A stretch of 64,000 nt of DNA from Symbiodinium sp. CCMP2592 (lineage: Eukaryota > Sar > Dinophyceae > Suessiales > Symbiodiniaceae), in the NCBI GenBank assembly GCA_905221615.1, contig CAJNDT010003235.1, forward strand, positions 493,275 to 557,274, read 5' to 3'. The notes beneath the pieces are model-generated. The model was not told the origin of the DNA, did no database searches, and saw nothing but the letters and a program-made list of their open reading frames with translations. A program made the position numbers and the translations under genes. This document shows positions 38,371 to 49,320 of this stretch, piece after piece. The stretch's first letter is position 1. The number at the start of each line of letters is the position of its first letter.

Positions 38371-38874
38371 CTAAGCGGGGCCTTTCTTGCTCTCTGCTTC
38401 CCTTCGCAGTTGTGCACAAACGACCACATGTCTCAGCAGGTCACAACTGAGATGGATTGGTGTTGGGTGGTGCGTCCTCGCTTCCTGTGCCCGGCCGCTC
38501 GACACGAAGCAAGACTTTCCGGCAAACAACCCGGCCCTTCGCCGCGTCTGAACGTCGCTCAGAAAAAAAAGTGGAAACTTTGGTATTGCCACGCTTCTAA
38601 ACTGCCGGATCCTTGCAAAGAAGGTGGTAATCACCATGATCGCTGCTTTGTTCAGAAGCATGTCACTACAGTCCCCCCCTCCTCCTGTACCGAAAACCTT
38701 ACCCTCGCTGACCTCGAGCACACATGCAAATTGGCAGCGGCGCTCTCGGCAGTTTCGGGTTCGGTGCTTTATGCTAGGGCTTAGAATTGAAAGATTTTGG
38801 AGTCTCTGGCTGTCAGGAAACTCAGTCAGGGCTTCTCCCCCGTCTTCGGGAGGCTCTGTGCTGGTTGAGGGCAA
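38371..38874 (-). other. Open frame of 167 codons, unknown
   Basis: Opens with MPSTSTEPPEDGGEALTEF and contains CVLEVSEGKVFGTGGGGDCS and DLLRHVVVCAQLRREAESKK. The opposite strand is also open for 124 codons, so coding status is unclear. No family recognised. Confidence 0.25.
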
Positions 38875-38935
38875 AGCTCAGACCGTCGGATGCCGGCGTG
38901 GCGCTAAACTCCGCATACGATCTTGGCCTTCATAA

Positions 38936-40811
38936 TTAGAACAGGGCTTGTGAGATTTTACCAAAGGATATCTACATGTGGGTTAAACTGGCATAAATAC
39001 CATTATTATTCATCATAATTCCGCACCCTATATAATACGGTTTTGAGTTTAGGGTTTAGTCTGAGGGTGGATTTAAGGGTGATACACGCATGTGCCGTTT
39101 GAACCATGTAGCCCTAAGCTAACCCGTACACACAGCTTTATCAACCGTGGCTTTGGGCCATAAAAGTTTTACGACAAAGAATCCTTCGAGCTTCAGGGTA
39201 GGGTGGTCGTACGACGAAGTTCCTGTCCCGAGACCCTAAACCCCTCAAAACTCGTCAACCCCCCAACCCCGGAACCTAACCCTGCATTTCGGCATCATGG
39301 ATGAAGGTCACGTTGCTTCGTCGGGGCCAAGTTCAGGCGGGAGCGATTCACACAGAAGGTTGTCGGAACAGGTAGATATGTAGGGCGGTTAATGATTCGG
39401 TTAGCATCTTAGGGTCAACTTTCGTTTTTTCTCTAAAGTGACGAACCCCGGAGAATAGTAATTATTGGAAATTTCTCAGGTGTTTGTATTGTGGTTCCGT
39501 TCGTTCTCTTGGGGACGCCCCCAAAAAACAACAAGACGTTTAGCCGAAGGTGGGGGACCACGCGTACGTAGGTACTTGGGACTGGCCTTGGAGTGATCGT
39601 CAAATACTGCCTCCCAAGAAGAGGTGACCTAATGAACGCGAAACTCCATAAAACCCAACCAAACATCTTTATTAGCACGAAAGAGTCTGGTAAATCCTGT
39701 GCAAAGGTCAAGAAACCCGGCGACAGTCGGCAATGTACTTGACGGAGCATTCTGGAATCATATGACCCCCAAATGCTAAAGCCAACTGTCGAAATATGTA
39801 TTTTGACAACTGCTTCAGTAAACCTGTTTATGATCTTACATGATTTCGTATGCATGCATGCATGCATGCATGTATGAACTTATACAAACACATATACAGA
39901 AATATGCCACTATGTACTTGTGCATAATGAAAACTTGCTCAACGTACATGCTTCCTCTGGCTGCCTAAACCCGCATGCTCAAATCCTAAAACCTAGAGAA
40001 CCCATATAGAAACACTTCAAGTAACCCGGACAGGAACCCTCCAAGGAACTGTGGCGCCGCTCATGTCCCCGACTGCAGAGCCTCCCGCTGTCAGCATTAA
40101 ATCCCAAGCACTCGGATGTATTTCAGCCAAGTGCCGGAGCAAAGCAGCTGTGCGGGGTAACTCTCATTGGGGCCAGGCAATTCAGGCCCAGCACTTCACA
40201 GCTTCGCTTCATGTACTTATCCTTACGGCAGCAACAACAGATTAGCTAGGTTTGGGCATGGGGTCTTTCGCCGTTTCGACGAACAATAGGTATTGTCGAC
40301 AGAAGCAGTCGGACCCAATTTACGGTCTCGTCGTGGGGGCAAGCTTATGCAAGTGCGGCGGCCTTGTTAATTTCAACAATTTTGGGGGGATACGTAAATT
40401 GTGAAAACCCCGAAAGAAAAGATTAAGGAGTATTATTACTAAGCAAGCCTCTATGCTATGTCACACCAACAGCCGGTCACGGCGGCACGTGATCTGCGAC
40501 GGCTCAAGATGGACCATGCTGCATCCTGGAAGAAGATAGGGCGCTAAAGGTTGCCAACACAAGGATGTTTGTACGCTCTACCAAGCATCCAAAACGCCTG
40601 CCATAAGTAAGTCGGTGTAAATGTATATACATATGTGTATATATATATATATATATATATGTGTGTACCCATCCTTATGTGCATGTAAAATCTCAACAAG
40701 CAACATGTACAAAGGATAACAGACGTGTGACATGCACATGTGCAGGTCCAATGATGTCCATTGTATGTGTATGCGCGCACGTGTGTGTGTGTGAACCTAC
40801 GCACGCACCTG

Positions 40812-40891
<80 letters not shown>

Positions 40892-41089
40892 GGTCTGTCC
40901 GTTTGTCTGTCTGAGCGAATGCATGTAATTATGAAGGTAGCTGGGTCGGTAGGTAGGTAGGCAGGTACGCCTGTGGGTCTATGTGCATGTCTGTGTCCGG
41001 TCGCGGATATGGCCACGGAGCGGTATCGCTAGATGCTCTGCCCAAAGCAAGGCTTATGATCTTCAGTTGCTAGTAACACAAGTAGGTCC
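38936..41089. other. Low-information stretch with microsatellites
   Basis: (ATGC)n at 39853-39870, (TA)n at 40637-40660 and (TCTG)n at 40812-40890. Nothing else supported. Confidence 0.5.
40812..40890. repeat. (TCTG)n microsatellite
   Basis: About 19 TCTG units. Cys-Leu-Ser-Val and Arg-Gln-Thr-Asp frames over it are repeat translation. Confidence 0.95.
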
Positions 41090-41549
41090 TCAATGTCGAA
41101 TAAACATCACATAAAATCGACTAAAAATCAAATAGACAACGGATCGAAAATCAACCTCCAAGAAAACACACTTTTCGCGGTTGCCTTGCTTGGTTGCATT
41201 ATCGATGCTTTGAGCCTTGATCCCTAGATGCTCGCTCGGATCTAGGAGATCCGTCGCGCATCTGGGGAGCTTCCTGGACATGCGGCATACTCTGCAGATG
41301 GGAGTTTCCGAAAATTAGGGGTACCTTATCTTGGGGTCCTTTTAATAAGGATCCTACTATTTAGGGTACTATATTAGGGTTCCCTATTTTCGGAAACTCC
41401 CAGATGGCCTCTGCCCAATCAATGAGCTCCCAATCAAAGAACTCCCAACGCTGAGCCATGTCAGCTTTCATGGAGTTACAAAACATGAACACCGACACTC
41501 TAAAAACAAAGTACATCGCGAGCCTCATCCAGCCTTTCCCAATCGACAT
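41090..41549 (-). pseudogene. Open frame split by an IR-A element
   Basis: The right part (41403-41549) reads MSIGKGWMRLAMYFVFRVSV and on to WEFFDWELIDWAEAI; the left part (41090-41295) contains RKLPRCATDLLDPSEHLGIK and NREKCVFLEVDFRS. They are in different frames because of the 102-bp IR-A element plus its 4-bp duplication. Taking out the element and one AGAT copy makes one uninterrupted frame of about 124 codons. No family recognised; the single-frame reconstruction is the only support for coding. Confidence 0.4.
41300..41401. repeat. IR-A copy with AGAT target duplication
   Basis: Perfect ends GGGAGTTTCCGAAAAT and ATTTTCGGAAACTCCC, flanked by AGAT at 41296-41299 and 41402-41405. Confidence 0.92.
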
Positions 41550-41816
41550 ACATGGCTAGATGAGAATACCAACTCAACAGATAGCCTTTGCCCAATCAAG
41601 GAGGCTGCCTATCACTCGATGCACGGAACTGGATGGAAACGGCATAATATCAATATTGCAGTCGTTTTCAAAAACCGCCTCAATCAAGAAAGCACATGCC
41701 CGGAAACTCATGATCAACCCACCGTCAGTTAGAAAGCCTGATCCCGAAAACTCAATAATACTAAATATACCAAAAACCGCTGGGTGGTTTAAGGGAGTTA
41801 CCCTAATCTGTTTGCC

Positions 41817-41936
41817 TCAATTACCTGAAGGACCAAATGACCCTTAAAAGTAGGGGCCCTATACCCATATACTATGAATCCCTATATGGTATATGAACCT
41901 TAAACCCTTTTAGGGTTCATTTCGTCCTTAAGGTAG
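41817..41936. repeat. Palindromic element
   Basis: TTACCTGAAGGACCAAATGA and TTCATTTCGTCCTTAAGGTA face each other around a second CCCTATA/TATATGG palindrome. Confidence 0.55.
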
Positions 41937-41978
41937 AGGCAGGACCGAGCAGAGAGAGAGAAGCTGTACTGTCTTGAT

Positions 41979-42095
41979 GGGAGGCCAAAAGGGGGGTTTA
42001 AGATTCTTGGGGTAGGGATTCCTTCATATGAACCCTATTATGGGAACCCTAATCCCTGCTAAACCCCCATAGGCAAAACCCCCTTTTGGCCTCCT
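41979..42095. repeat. Inverted-repeat element, family IR-G
   Basis: Arms GGAGGCCAAAAGGGGGGTTT and AAACCCCCTTTTGGCCTCCT-like; it ends 22 bp from the exon candidate at 42117. Confidence 0.8.
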
Positions 42096-42116
42096 ATGAT
42101 GTCTTCCTGCTTGCAC

Positions 42117-42204
42117 CTCAATGAACTTCGCGGCCAAAATTCTAGCGCTTCGGCCGGTGTGGGGAGTGAGTTTGAAATATTGATATGAAATCTCCGAATA
42201 TGCC
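42117..42204 (-). CDS. Coding exon candidate of an unidentified gene
   Basis: Acceptor TGAG|G, donor GAG|GTGCAA (GT type). Encodes AYSEISYQYFKLTPHTGRSA and RILAAKFIE. Splice signals and length resemble the sulfatase exons. Family unknown. Confidence 0.4.
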
Positions 42205-43570
42205 CTCATAGTAGAATTTCAGCCGGTTTAATAAGCTCAGTCACTCAGACTTAACTTTTTACTTGAAAAGCCATAATTTTAGGCTCCAAATTCTACAAAG
42301 GAACACTACACCCTTCGATCTTGTCTTGGCAAATCTTGTTTTGGCAAATACCTATTCATGATCTAGTGCCTTGTCTTTGTCAGTGGCCATCAACCCAAAA
42401 GATCAGATCCGAGCTGTCCTTGGTGTGTGTATATATATATATGTATATGTATATATCCATCCTTTTAACCTGCATATAGTAGGCTTCTGTTCCTCGCATC
42501 TGCACAGGGACACCGTACGTACAGCTACGCTCCCCACTGACCTAAGAGGCCCTATAGACTCAATTCAACCCTGATATGTCCCCTGCACTGTATGCCCAAA
42601 GAAGAAAAAATAACAAAATCATTAACAAAACGAACATCCTTCCATTCAGAAATCGAACCTGAAAACCTGAAAAAGCCCGGAACCGAAGCCCGAAATGCAA
42701 AACTCCAAACCCCAAGCCCATGTATGCAAGGTCCTCCATTCACTTCTTCTTCGATTTGGGGCATCGGGCGTGATTCCTCTCCTGATGTGTACGGATCCCT
42801 CCGAGGGTGTAGGGTCTAGGGTGCAGGGTTGAGGGGCCGTCAACTTGTAACCAGTGGTGGAAAGTCTGAATAGCATAGCCTCAATGGGGCGGCATAGTGT
42901 TTTTTAGGGGTATGAGTTTGTATGGGCTTTCTAATGTACAAAGTAAGTTGAATGAGCAGCATGGGACCCGATGGTATCCGATGATATATTCATGTTCTGA
43001 GGATGAGGCGATAGTATCAGCTATTATTCAGACGAGGGCTGCCACGAAGGTCACTGAGGTGTAGTATAATGGTCTTAAGAATTAGAATCGGGCGGTGGGG
43101 GTCTGGGATGCTCTAACTTATAGTCAGGAACCCCAGAGAAATTGTATCGCTTGTTATTCAGGCCCGTGTATTTCGAACCTAAACCTCTAAACCCTAAAGG
43201 CTACGTCCGAAAACCTTAACTCTAAATTGTACAGCAAAGAGGAAAGCATTCTTCGAGACTACCTTCGGCCTGGGGTTTCAGCTAGTTCAACTAAGACCAC
43301 CAATGGTATCCTAACCACAAAGCCAGAAACCTTTCGACAAGCATACAAGCACCGCATCGACTACTATATAGCGCCTTAGGAACCGATACTACAGGTATTT
43401 CTGAAATTCTTGTCTGGGTTGGCCTTTAAACACCCTGAAAATATTTATATATAGGGGCGCTTCTAAACCCAAATAAGGAAAATAAGAAATGACCCAAAAT
43501 CCAACCTAGTTCTTTGAATGTATCAGACCCAAAAGCCAGTGCAAAACCTTTCGAACACACCCGAACGAGC
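42205..43570. other. Spacer
   Basis: (TA)n at 42430-42455, an IR-F type element (43072-43170), short frames with no recognised product. Confidence 0.45.
43072..43170. repeat. Inverted-repeat element, family IR-F (worn)
   Basis: GGTCTTAAGAATTAGAATCG start and TTATTCAGGCCCGTGTATT end with a GGAACCCC centre. Confidence 0.45.
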
Positions 43571-43638
43571 CTCATTCTTGAAGTAGCGGTCCAGCCACAA
43601 GACCTCGTGCCCCCCGCCGCACATGAAGTATCGGCCAC
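43571..43638 (-). CDS. Coding exon candidate of an unidentified gene
   Basis: Acceptor CAAG|G, donor GAG|GCTCG (GC type). Encodes GRYFMCGGGHEVLWLDRYF then KNE. TTTAGGG-type sequence lies on its acceptor side as for the sulfatase exons. Family unknown. Confidence 0.5.
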
Positions 43639-44146
43639 CTTGCTGATTGGATTAGGGCTTAGGGTTTAAGGTTTAGAATTTAGGGTTCAGGGTTTAGAGT
43701 TGTTGAATGTTTTCTGTTCTGTATGTGTCCCAAGGTTTCGCCGGGCTGTCTAGGAATTAGGGATTTAGGATCCATGGCATCCAGGGGATTTATGGCTTCA
43801 GCCTTGATTGATTCTCTGGGAGCTGATACCCCACGATGGAGAAAGAGCTCTGAGCTTTGCCAGGCTGACACTCCAGCTCAAAAGTACGATACTGGATTGA
43901 AGTATGCAGTAAATTATGTTACATTTCACTAAGTGATCTGATATCATAACATACTATACTACATAACTATGTTACATTTCACTAAGTGATCTGATATCAT
44001 ATCATACTTTACTACATTACAGTGCATTGTAGATTCCTGGCTTCAGGAGTGTTGTGCTCTTCTCACTCGCAGGGACTCCACACCCTGCTAACCTCTTCTT
44101 CAATAACCGGGCCCAAGACAGCTTAAACCTTCTAAGATAGACAAAT
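43639..44146. other. Spacer with 65-bp tandem duplication
   Basis: ATGTTACATTTCACTAAGTG and following bases occur twice (43916-43965 and 43970-44019). Otherwise nothing recognised. Confidence 0.55.
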
Positions 44147-44252
44147 GGGAGTTTCGGAAAATTAGGGGCACCTTATTTTGGGTCCTTACAATCAGGATCC
44201 TACTATTTAGGGTACTGTACTATTTTAGGGCCCCCTATTTTCGGAAACTCAC
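44147..44252. repeat. IR-A copy with AAAT target duplication
   Basis: Starts GGGAGTTTCGGAAAATTAGG, ends ATTTTCGGAAACTCAC, flanked by AAAT at 44143-44146 and 44253-44256. Confidence 0.88.
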
Positions 44253-44561
44253 AAATTTGTAAGGCCAAAACGTCTAAAGTTCCCCTTTTGGCTCTTTAAG
44301 GTTTGCCTCAAATCATCTTAGGTTTTTGTGGCTGCACGAAGCCGCCAGGCCTGGAAAGTCCAACCTTCCTGCCGTTAGCAACCCGAAGCACGTGTGCACA
44401 TTATGCAAGCAAAGCAAGTCTTCGTCGATACCATTACGCCGCGCTCTGATGCCTGAACTCTACTCAAACCGTTATATAGCCACTAGAAGCCCTGCAATAC
44501 GCTAAACCCCTACCAAGAGCTCAACTATAAACCCCAGACATACCCTTAAGGGACCCAAAAC

Positions 44562-44692
44562 CCTAAATCCTAAACCCTAAACCCCAAACCCCAAACCCTA
44601 AACCCTAAACCCTAGACCCTTAACCCCAAATCCTAAACCCTAAACCCAAAACCCTTAACCCCAAACCCCAAACCCTAAACCCTAAGACCAAC
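44562..44692. repeat. CCCTAAA telomere-like array
   Basis: Degenerate CCCTAAA/CCCCAAA units. It faces the TTTAGGG array at 44791 across about 100 bp. Confidence 0.85.
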
Positions 44693-44790
44693 TCCGACAC
44701 AAAGTCACCAAAGCCGGAGCCCGGCCTTTCTGTCCGCACATGTCGGGGCAGGGAGCCTCGCACGCACGAACGAAGGCGAACCTAGAGCTA

Positions 44791-44912
44791 TAGGGTTTAG
44801 GGTTTAGGGTTTAGGGTTAAGGGTTTAGGGTTTAGGGTTTAGGGTTTAGGGTTTAGGGTTTAGGGTTTAGGGTTTAGGGTTTAGGGTTTAGGGTTTAGGG
44901 TAAAGGGTTTAG
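44791..44912. repeat. TTTAGGG telomere-like array
   Basis: About 17 units, two slightly altered; the longest clean run in the window. Confidence 0.95.
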
Positions 44913-45668
44913 GGTCCCACACCCCTGATCTAGTTGAGCTTTGAAGGATTCTTGAACAGATAAGACAAGCAGATTTACAATCGGTGGGAACAAGGCCGGT
45001 CGGCGTGTACGGCTTAAGCAGGTACGTTCCGACGTCTAAGCCTAAGCCAAACTCACCGCGACCAGAACATCAGCTTCGCCGACCAGTGCTTCACGGACCC
45101 AAGGCGCAATGCACCTGCCCTTATCCGGGTATAGTCTGCAGGCTGCTCCCGCCTGTCCCGGCGCAAACACCAACAGCCACACGCAAGAGTCCACGGCTTA
45201 GGCGCAGGGCATTGTTCCAAGGACGTGACCTAAACCCTGAGCCCTAATCCCAATTTAAGACTCGAACATGAACAAACCATAACAAATCTGGATTCTTAAC
45301 CCTCAAAGCCTTTAAGCCTACACCCCTGAACCCCGCAAACTCTAAACCCTAGCACATGTACAACGAGGGACCCCTACTCATAAGAAGCCCGTGCATACCA
45401 GCCGAGGAGCATAGCACTTCGAGAGACCCTCGAAGGACCCGGCACAGAAGTACCTCGCTTCGGAGCTTTAGGGTTTAGGGTTTAGGGTTTAGGGTTTAGG
45501 GTTTAGGGTTTAGGGTAAGGCTAAGGGATTCGGGCTTAGGGTTTGCATTTCGCCTTTTGTGGATTAAGCGTCTTCAGGAAATGTGCATGGCAACAAGGCC
45601 TGCCAGTGCAAGCGCAACGGAATTCGGAAACCCCAAAGCCTCGACCCGAAACTAAGCCCTAAACCCTA
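44913..45668. other. Spacer with TTTAGGG array at 45468-45515
   Basis: An 87-codon plus frame (44984-45247) has no recognised family. The array holds about seven units. Confidence 0.5.
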
Positions 45669-45791
45669 ATGTAGGAACCTGATTTAGAAACCCTGGCCCG
45701 AGAACCCCCCAAAAAAAGTAGGGGCTCATATGAAGAACTCTAATAAAGGCCCAAGGCTTCTTAATCAGGTTCCCACATTATTATAGTACCC
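45669..45791. repeat. Left part of inverted-repeat element IR-R (copia target)
   Basis: Begins ATGTAGGAACCTGATTTAGA, the inverse of the right end at 57299-57323. Ends with TCTTAATCAGGTTCCCACAT and ATTATTATAGTACCC, where the copia element inserted. Confidence 0.8.
45787..45791. repeat. Target site duplication TACCC (left)
   Basis: TACCC abuts the left LTR and is repeated at 57170-57174; 5 bp is usual for Ty1/copia integration. Confidence 0.93.
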
Positions 45792-46144
45792 TATAGAATC
45801 CAAAGAACAGATAGGAGTCCTCAAGAGTCCCAGTTCCAGGATAAAGATGGTATACTTCTCGATTTGTGCTCGATAAAGATTGGAGATCTCCAGGCCTTCG
45901 CCGCTCACCGGTGGCCCATGAACCCTCGCACGCTCCTAACCTTTTCGCAACACAGCAACGAAAGTACGTAGGTCCTAGCAAACGTGCGATTACGCACTTG
46001 TCTAGTTGACGCTACCTTGAAAGACTTACGCTGTGTAAAAGTCGTGACCCAAGGCATACATTCCGAAGCCAAGCCTACGGGCCAAACGCAGCGAAAGACA
46101 CAAGTCTGAAAACTCAAGAGGGGTCCTAGGGGCAGAATTCTACA
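45792..46144 (-). repeat. 3' LTR
   Basis: On the coding strand it starts TGTAGAATTC and ends GGATTCTATA, a short imperfect inverted repeat instead of the usual TG..CA. No mismatch to the 5' LTR was seen. Confidence 0.95.
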
Positions 46145-46158
46145 CTCCTCCTTGCGAC
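46145..46158 (-). promoter_or_regulatory. Polypurine tract
   Basis: AAGGAGGAG lies directly before the 3' LTR on the coding strand, the expected plus-strand primer. Confidence 0.75.
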
Positions 46159-46329
46159 TTTCACGCGAGTGGAGGTTCGCACTTTACATGAATTCCGCCC
46201 GCCCCTTATTTCGGAGAAATCAATGCCTTCACCAAACAACCCCTAACCACGAACGAACGAAGAACGTGTGCCGTCAGGCAAGTGCACACGGGTCTTAGGG
46301 GGGTCTCGGGCCTAAACCTTCTAAAAACC

Positions 46330-49236
46330 CTAGGGGCGAAGGTTCGCCCTTGCAAGGCACTGCCGGCAGAAGGTGCGCTCCTGCCTGTACCCCGGTGTTC
46401 CAAGGGTCCCGCAGTCGTTGAAGAGGTGGACAACTCCGCCTCTTTGCATGGTAGTCATCACCGCTCCCGGGTTGACACCCGTGGGTGGCATCAACACCTG
46501 GTGTTGAGCATCGGGGTCCGTCTGGACTCCTTGGCTCCGCCTCGTGATCCTGCCTCCATCTAAAACCTCAGTCTGAGAGAACGTCGAGACCTGCAGCAGG
46601 GTCGTGGTTGTAGTAGATGAAGTCGCGGTAGAGTGCCCTTGGGCGCTCGGAGGCTGGGAGGCTGGTCTCCCCCTTCGCTTGATTGGCTGATCTGAGGAGG
46701 ACGGAGTAGACGAAGTCACCTCCTTGTCGAGGGCTTCTCGCACGGCCTTTTCAAGACGGTCTTTCTTCCTCAGAGCCCGGATAGAGGGCGACGGGGGTCC
46801 TCGGCAGGACCTGCTTGCAACCTTAATCCCTTCCCAAAGGCCTACTATGGCTATGATCACAACAACCAGGGCCACATAGAGCGAGAGGTCGCTCGTCACA
46901 CCTTGGAAGTCCTCCTCCTCCTCACCTTGGCCTGAGCCTGGCATGACCTGTGCAAAGGCAGTGAGCGCTGTGAGCCACTTGCTCAAGGCTCCTCCGCATC
47001 CAGACAACACCTCAACCTTCCCAACAGAAGGAGGCTCAGCTTCATCACTCAAGCCTACAAGGAGGGACAGCTCGTGAAGCCTAGGCCCTGCAAGGGGCTT
47101 CGTAAGGAGATCAGCACACTGCACGTCCCCCGGGCAGTGCTCTAAAGTCATTGAGGACCCTAGCTGCTGCGTGAGCGCGGCGGCTCTCACCTGAAGGTGT
47201 CTTGTCCTCTGACTGGACCCGCCCTCGGCGAGGGCTATAGCGGAAGTGGAATCGCACAGCAGCGCGAGGGAAGGAGGCTCATCGGTGATGTCCCGCAGGA
47301 CAGCCTGCAGCGACTGTCCATAGATGGCACCCTCACTTAGCGCCTGCAACTCTGCTTCTGCTGACGAAATCGCAATCAGCGGAAGTTTTGACGCCTTCCA
47401 TTGGATCGTCGATCCCATATACTTGATCAGGATCCCTCCCTGACTGTGTTTTCCGGTCGGCGCGAAGGAAGCGTCAGTGAAAACTTCGAGTCCCTTTTCG
47501 GCCTCTGGCACCAAGCGGAGATGCCTATCCCTTGTCAGGGAGAGGTACCTGAACACTCTTTGTGCGACGTCGCACACATGTCGCGGGCGGCCTATGGTGT
47601 GCGATGCCATGTATTGCACCACAAAAGAGACGTCGGGACGACTCTTCTGAGCTAGCCACAGGAGCTCGCCGGTGAGGCGTTGCGCCTCCCTTAGAGACGT
47701 TGGGTAACTTACGTCCTCAGGATCTTCCAAGTCACCATCTGACAGCAACTCCTTTGGGCAGGGGATGTTACTGCCTCTGCCCTGAAACCCATTCTTGGCG
47801 AGGAGCTCATCTATGTAGGACCTCTGGTCAAGCGCGAACCCGGGCTCATTTTCCAAAGGGCTTATCCCTACACCTAAGAACTTAAGGGGGTTCTGTCGGG
47901 TGGCCTCCTGGAGGGGATCCAACTCCCAGCTCAGCTGGGTGCACATTGCCTCGTAGAGGGCTTTCGCCACAGGATCGCTCGACAAGATGAGGAAGTCATC
48001 AACGTAGCACACCAAAAGTCCTTCCAGCTCACCATTGGGACCCCTTATCTTAAAGACGTTCCCTTCAGTGCTACCCTGTTCCAAGCGGTAAGGCTCAAGG
48101 TTGCCTGTCTCGGCATTGCGCAACTGGAAGGTGAGGCCTGTAAGCGCAGCATTTCTGTAGTCTGTCCACCACCTCGGACTCTCCCTCAAGCCGTACAAGG
48201 CGCGGTTTATTTCCCATATCTCCCCATCGGAGATGAGATTCAACGCCTTGAGGATTGCCGGTGGCTGCAACAGGTACCTGCGGGTGGTACCTAACGGCGC
48301 TAGCAGGAAGGCGGTATGCACGTCAGTGCCGAACGCTTTCCACCGCCTACTGGCTCCCTTCAGGAGTGCAGCGCGCAGGACGTCGCCTGCGACGCCTGCA
48401 GCATAGACGTCGCCTGTGTCGGTGTATCGGGACTCATTCCCGCACGCTACGATCCTCGCCTTCCTTCTGAAAGCCTGCTTCGGCCCATCCGGCCGGTATT
48501 TGCCGGGCTTGACCGTATACACTCCCTTAGAGTGCAGGGTGACGGCCTCGGGATCCGATAGGAGCTTCTGGGCCTCGGCTCCCTTTCTCCGGATGATGGC
48601 TCCCTTTTCCTCAAGGCACCTGAGCTCTTCAAGCAACGCGGCTCTCCACCGCTCAGCGTGCTTCCGGGCTTCGGCTGGGGAAACTGTGTAGGTGGTTTCC
48701 AGCGAGCTATCTCCAAGTGCTTCAAGCTTAGCTTCTACATCCTTGGTGTAAACCTCTATCTTGTTTACCTCCGGATCCTCATGCCCTTGATGTCCAAAGG
48801 AAGGGCGGCACTCTGATTGTGGAGCAACAGAGGCCGGAAGCAATAGCGAAGAGGGGATTAGAACCGCAGGGTCTAGCCTATACACCGGAATGGTAGGGCT
48901 GGCCGGTGGAGAACCTGGCTCACCGCTAGGCCTCATTTCATCTGAGGAACCTGTTCCCTCAGATCGGGAAGGGGAGGCGGTCGTAGGGCTCAGTGCACGG
49001 ACATACGGATGAGGGCCCCTGGAGCTGGAAGACTGAGTGGACCCCGTCGCGGGAGCCCTTCGTCCTTGGTTGCTCTCAGAGCCGTGCAGCAGCGGGATGC
49101 TCGAGAAGTCGTAGGCTCCTCCAGCCCCTTCGTACGACGCCCGGTGGCGTCGGTCCCCCCTTCGGAGAACTCTGGACATCATCTCAACATCCGCAACGGT
49201 CTGGGGAGTTTGGGAAGCCCGCATGAGGCATCTCAC
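46330..49236 (-). CDS. Copia Pol C-terminal part: RT, RNase H and tail
   Basis: The 968-codon frame continues in phase from 49321-50196 through one TAG. The reverse transcriptase has ARIVACGNESRY, GTDVHTAFLLAPLG and the catalytic YVDD at about residue 411 (47995-48006). RNase H follows from FTDASFAP (about residue 586) through SSAEAELQAL, CDSTSAIALAEGG and ADLLTKPLAG. About 230 residues follow that copia does not need. They hold a membrane-type stretch VALVVVIIAIVGLWEGI near residue 784, a basic Ser/Thr-rich linker, and a terminal Cys motif ending CGTLG..C..C, probably zinc binding. The given start is only the first Met after the TAG; the natural product would be a fused polyprotein. Confidence 0.93.
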   Translation of the reverse strand: MRCLMRASQTPQTVADVEMMSRVLRRGDRRHRASYEGAGGAYDFSSIPLLHGSESNQGRRAPATGSTQSSSSRGPHPYVRALSPTTASPSRSEGTGSSDEMRPSGEPGSPPASPTIPVYRLDPAVLIPSSLLLPASVAPQSECRPSFGHQGHEDPEVNKIEVYTKDVEAKLEALGDSSLETTYTVSPAEARKHAERWRAALLEELRCLEEKGAIIRRKGAEAQKLLSDPEAVTLHSKGVYTVKPGKYRPDGPKQAFRRKARIVACGNESRYTDTGDVYAAGVAGDVLRAALLKGASRRWKAFGTDVHTAFLLAPLGTTRRYLLQPPAILKALNLISDGEIWEINRALYGLRESPRWWTDYRNAALTGLTFQLRNAETGNLEPYRLEQGSTEGNVFKIRGPNGELEGLLVCYVDDFLILSSDPVAKALYEAMCTQLSWELDPLQEATRQNPLKFLGVGISPLENEPGFALDQRSYIDELLAKNGFQGRGSNIPCPKELLSDGDLEDPEDVSYPTSLREAQRLTGELLWLAQKSRPDVSFVVQYMASHTIGRPRHVCDVAQRVFRYLSLTRDRHLRLVPEAEKGLEVFTDASFAPTGKHSQGGILIKYMGSTIQWKASKLPLIAISSAEAELQALSEGAIYGQSLQAVLRDITDEPPSLALLCDSTSAIALAEGGSSQRTRHLQVRAAALTQQLGSSMTLEHCPGDVQCADLLTKPLAGPRLHELSLLVGLSDEAEPPSVGKVEVLSGCGGALSKWLTALTAFAQVMPGSGQGEEEEDFQGVTSDLSLYVALVVVIIAIVGLWEGIKVASRSCRGPPSPSIRALRKKDRLEKAVREALDKEVTSSTPSSSDQPIKRRGRPASQPPSAQGHSTATSSTTTTTLLQVSTFSQTEVLDGGRITRRSQGVQTDPDAQHQVLMPPTGVNPGAVMTTMQRGGVVHLFNDCGTLGTPGYRQERTFCRQCLARANLRP

Positions 49237-49320
49237 AAGGAAGAACTGATCCCCTAAGTAGTTGCCTTCCCTATCTACATCTTCCGTCGTCCTCTTTAGC
49301 CTAAACCCAATGTGGTACTC

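Noticed and set aside
40051..40245. 64-codon plus frame
   Set aside because: No splice signals, homology or neighbours to support it.
40501..40510. GGCTCAAG resembling the 3' end of the spliced leader, also near 31033 and 24203
   Set aside because: Only 8-9 bases match; the 24203 case lies at exon 11's donor.
44791..44912. Chromosome end
   Set aside because: The array is short, internal and faced by the opposite orientation; ordinary sequence continues on both sides.
45905..46117. 70-codon frame in the LTR, repeated at 56930-57142
   Set aside because: It is LTR sequence and runs with the element's strand before Gag; no coding role expected.
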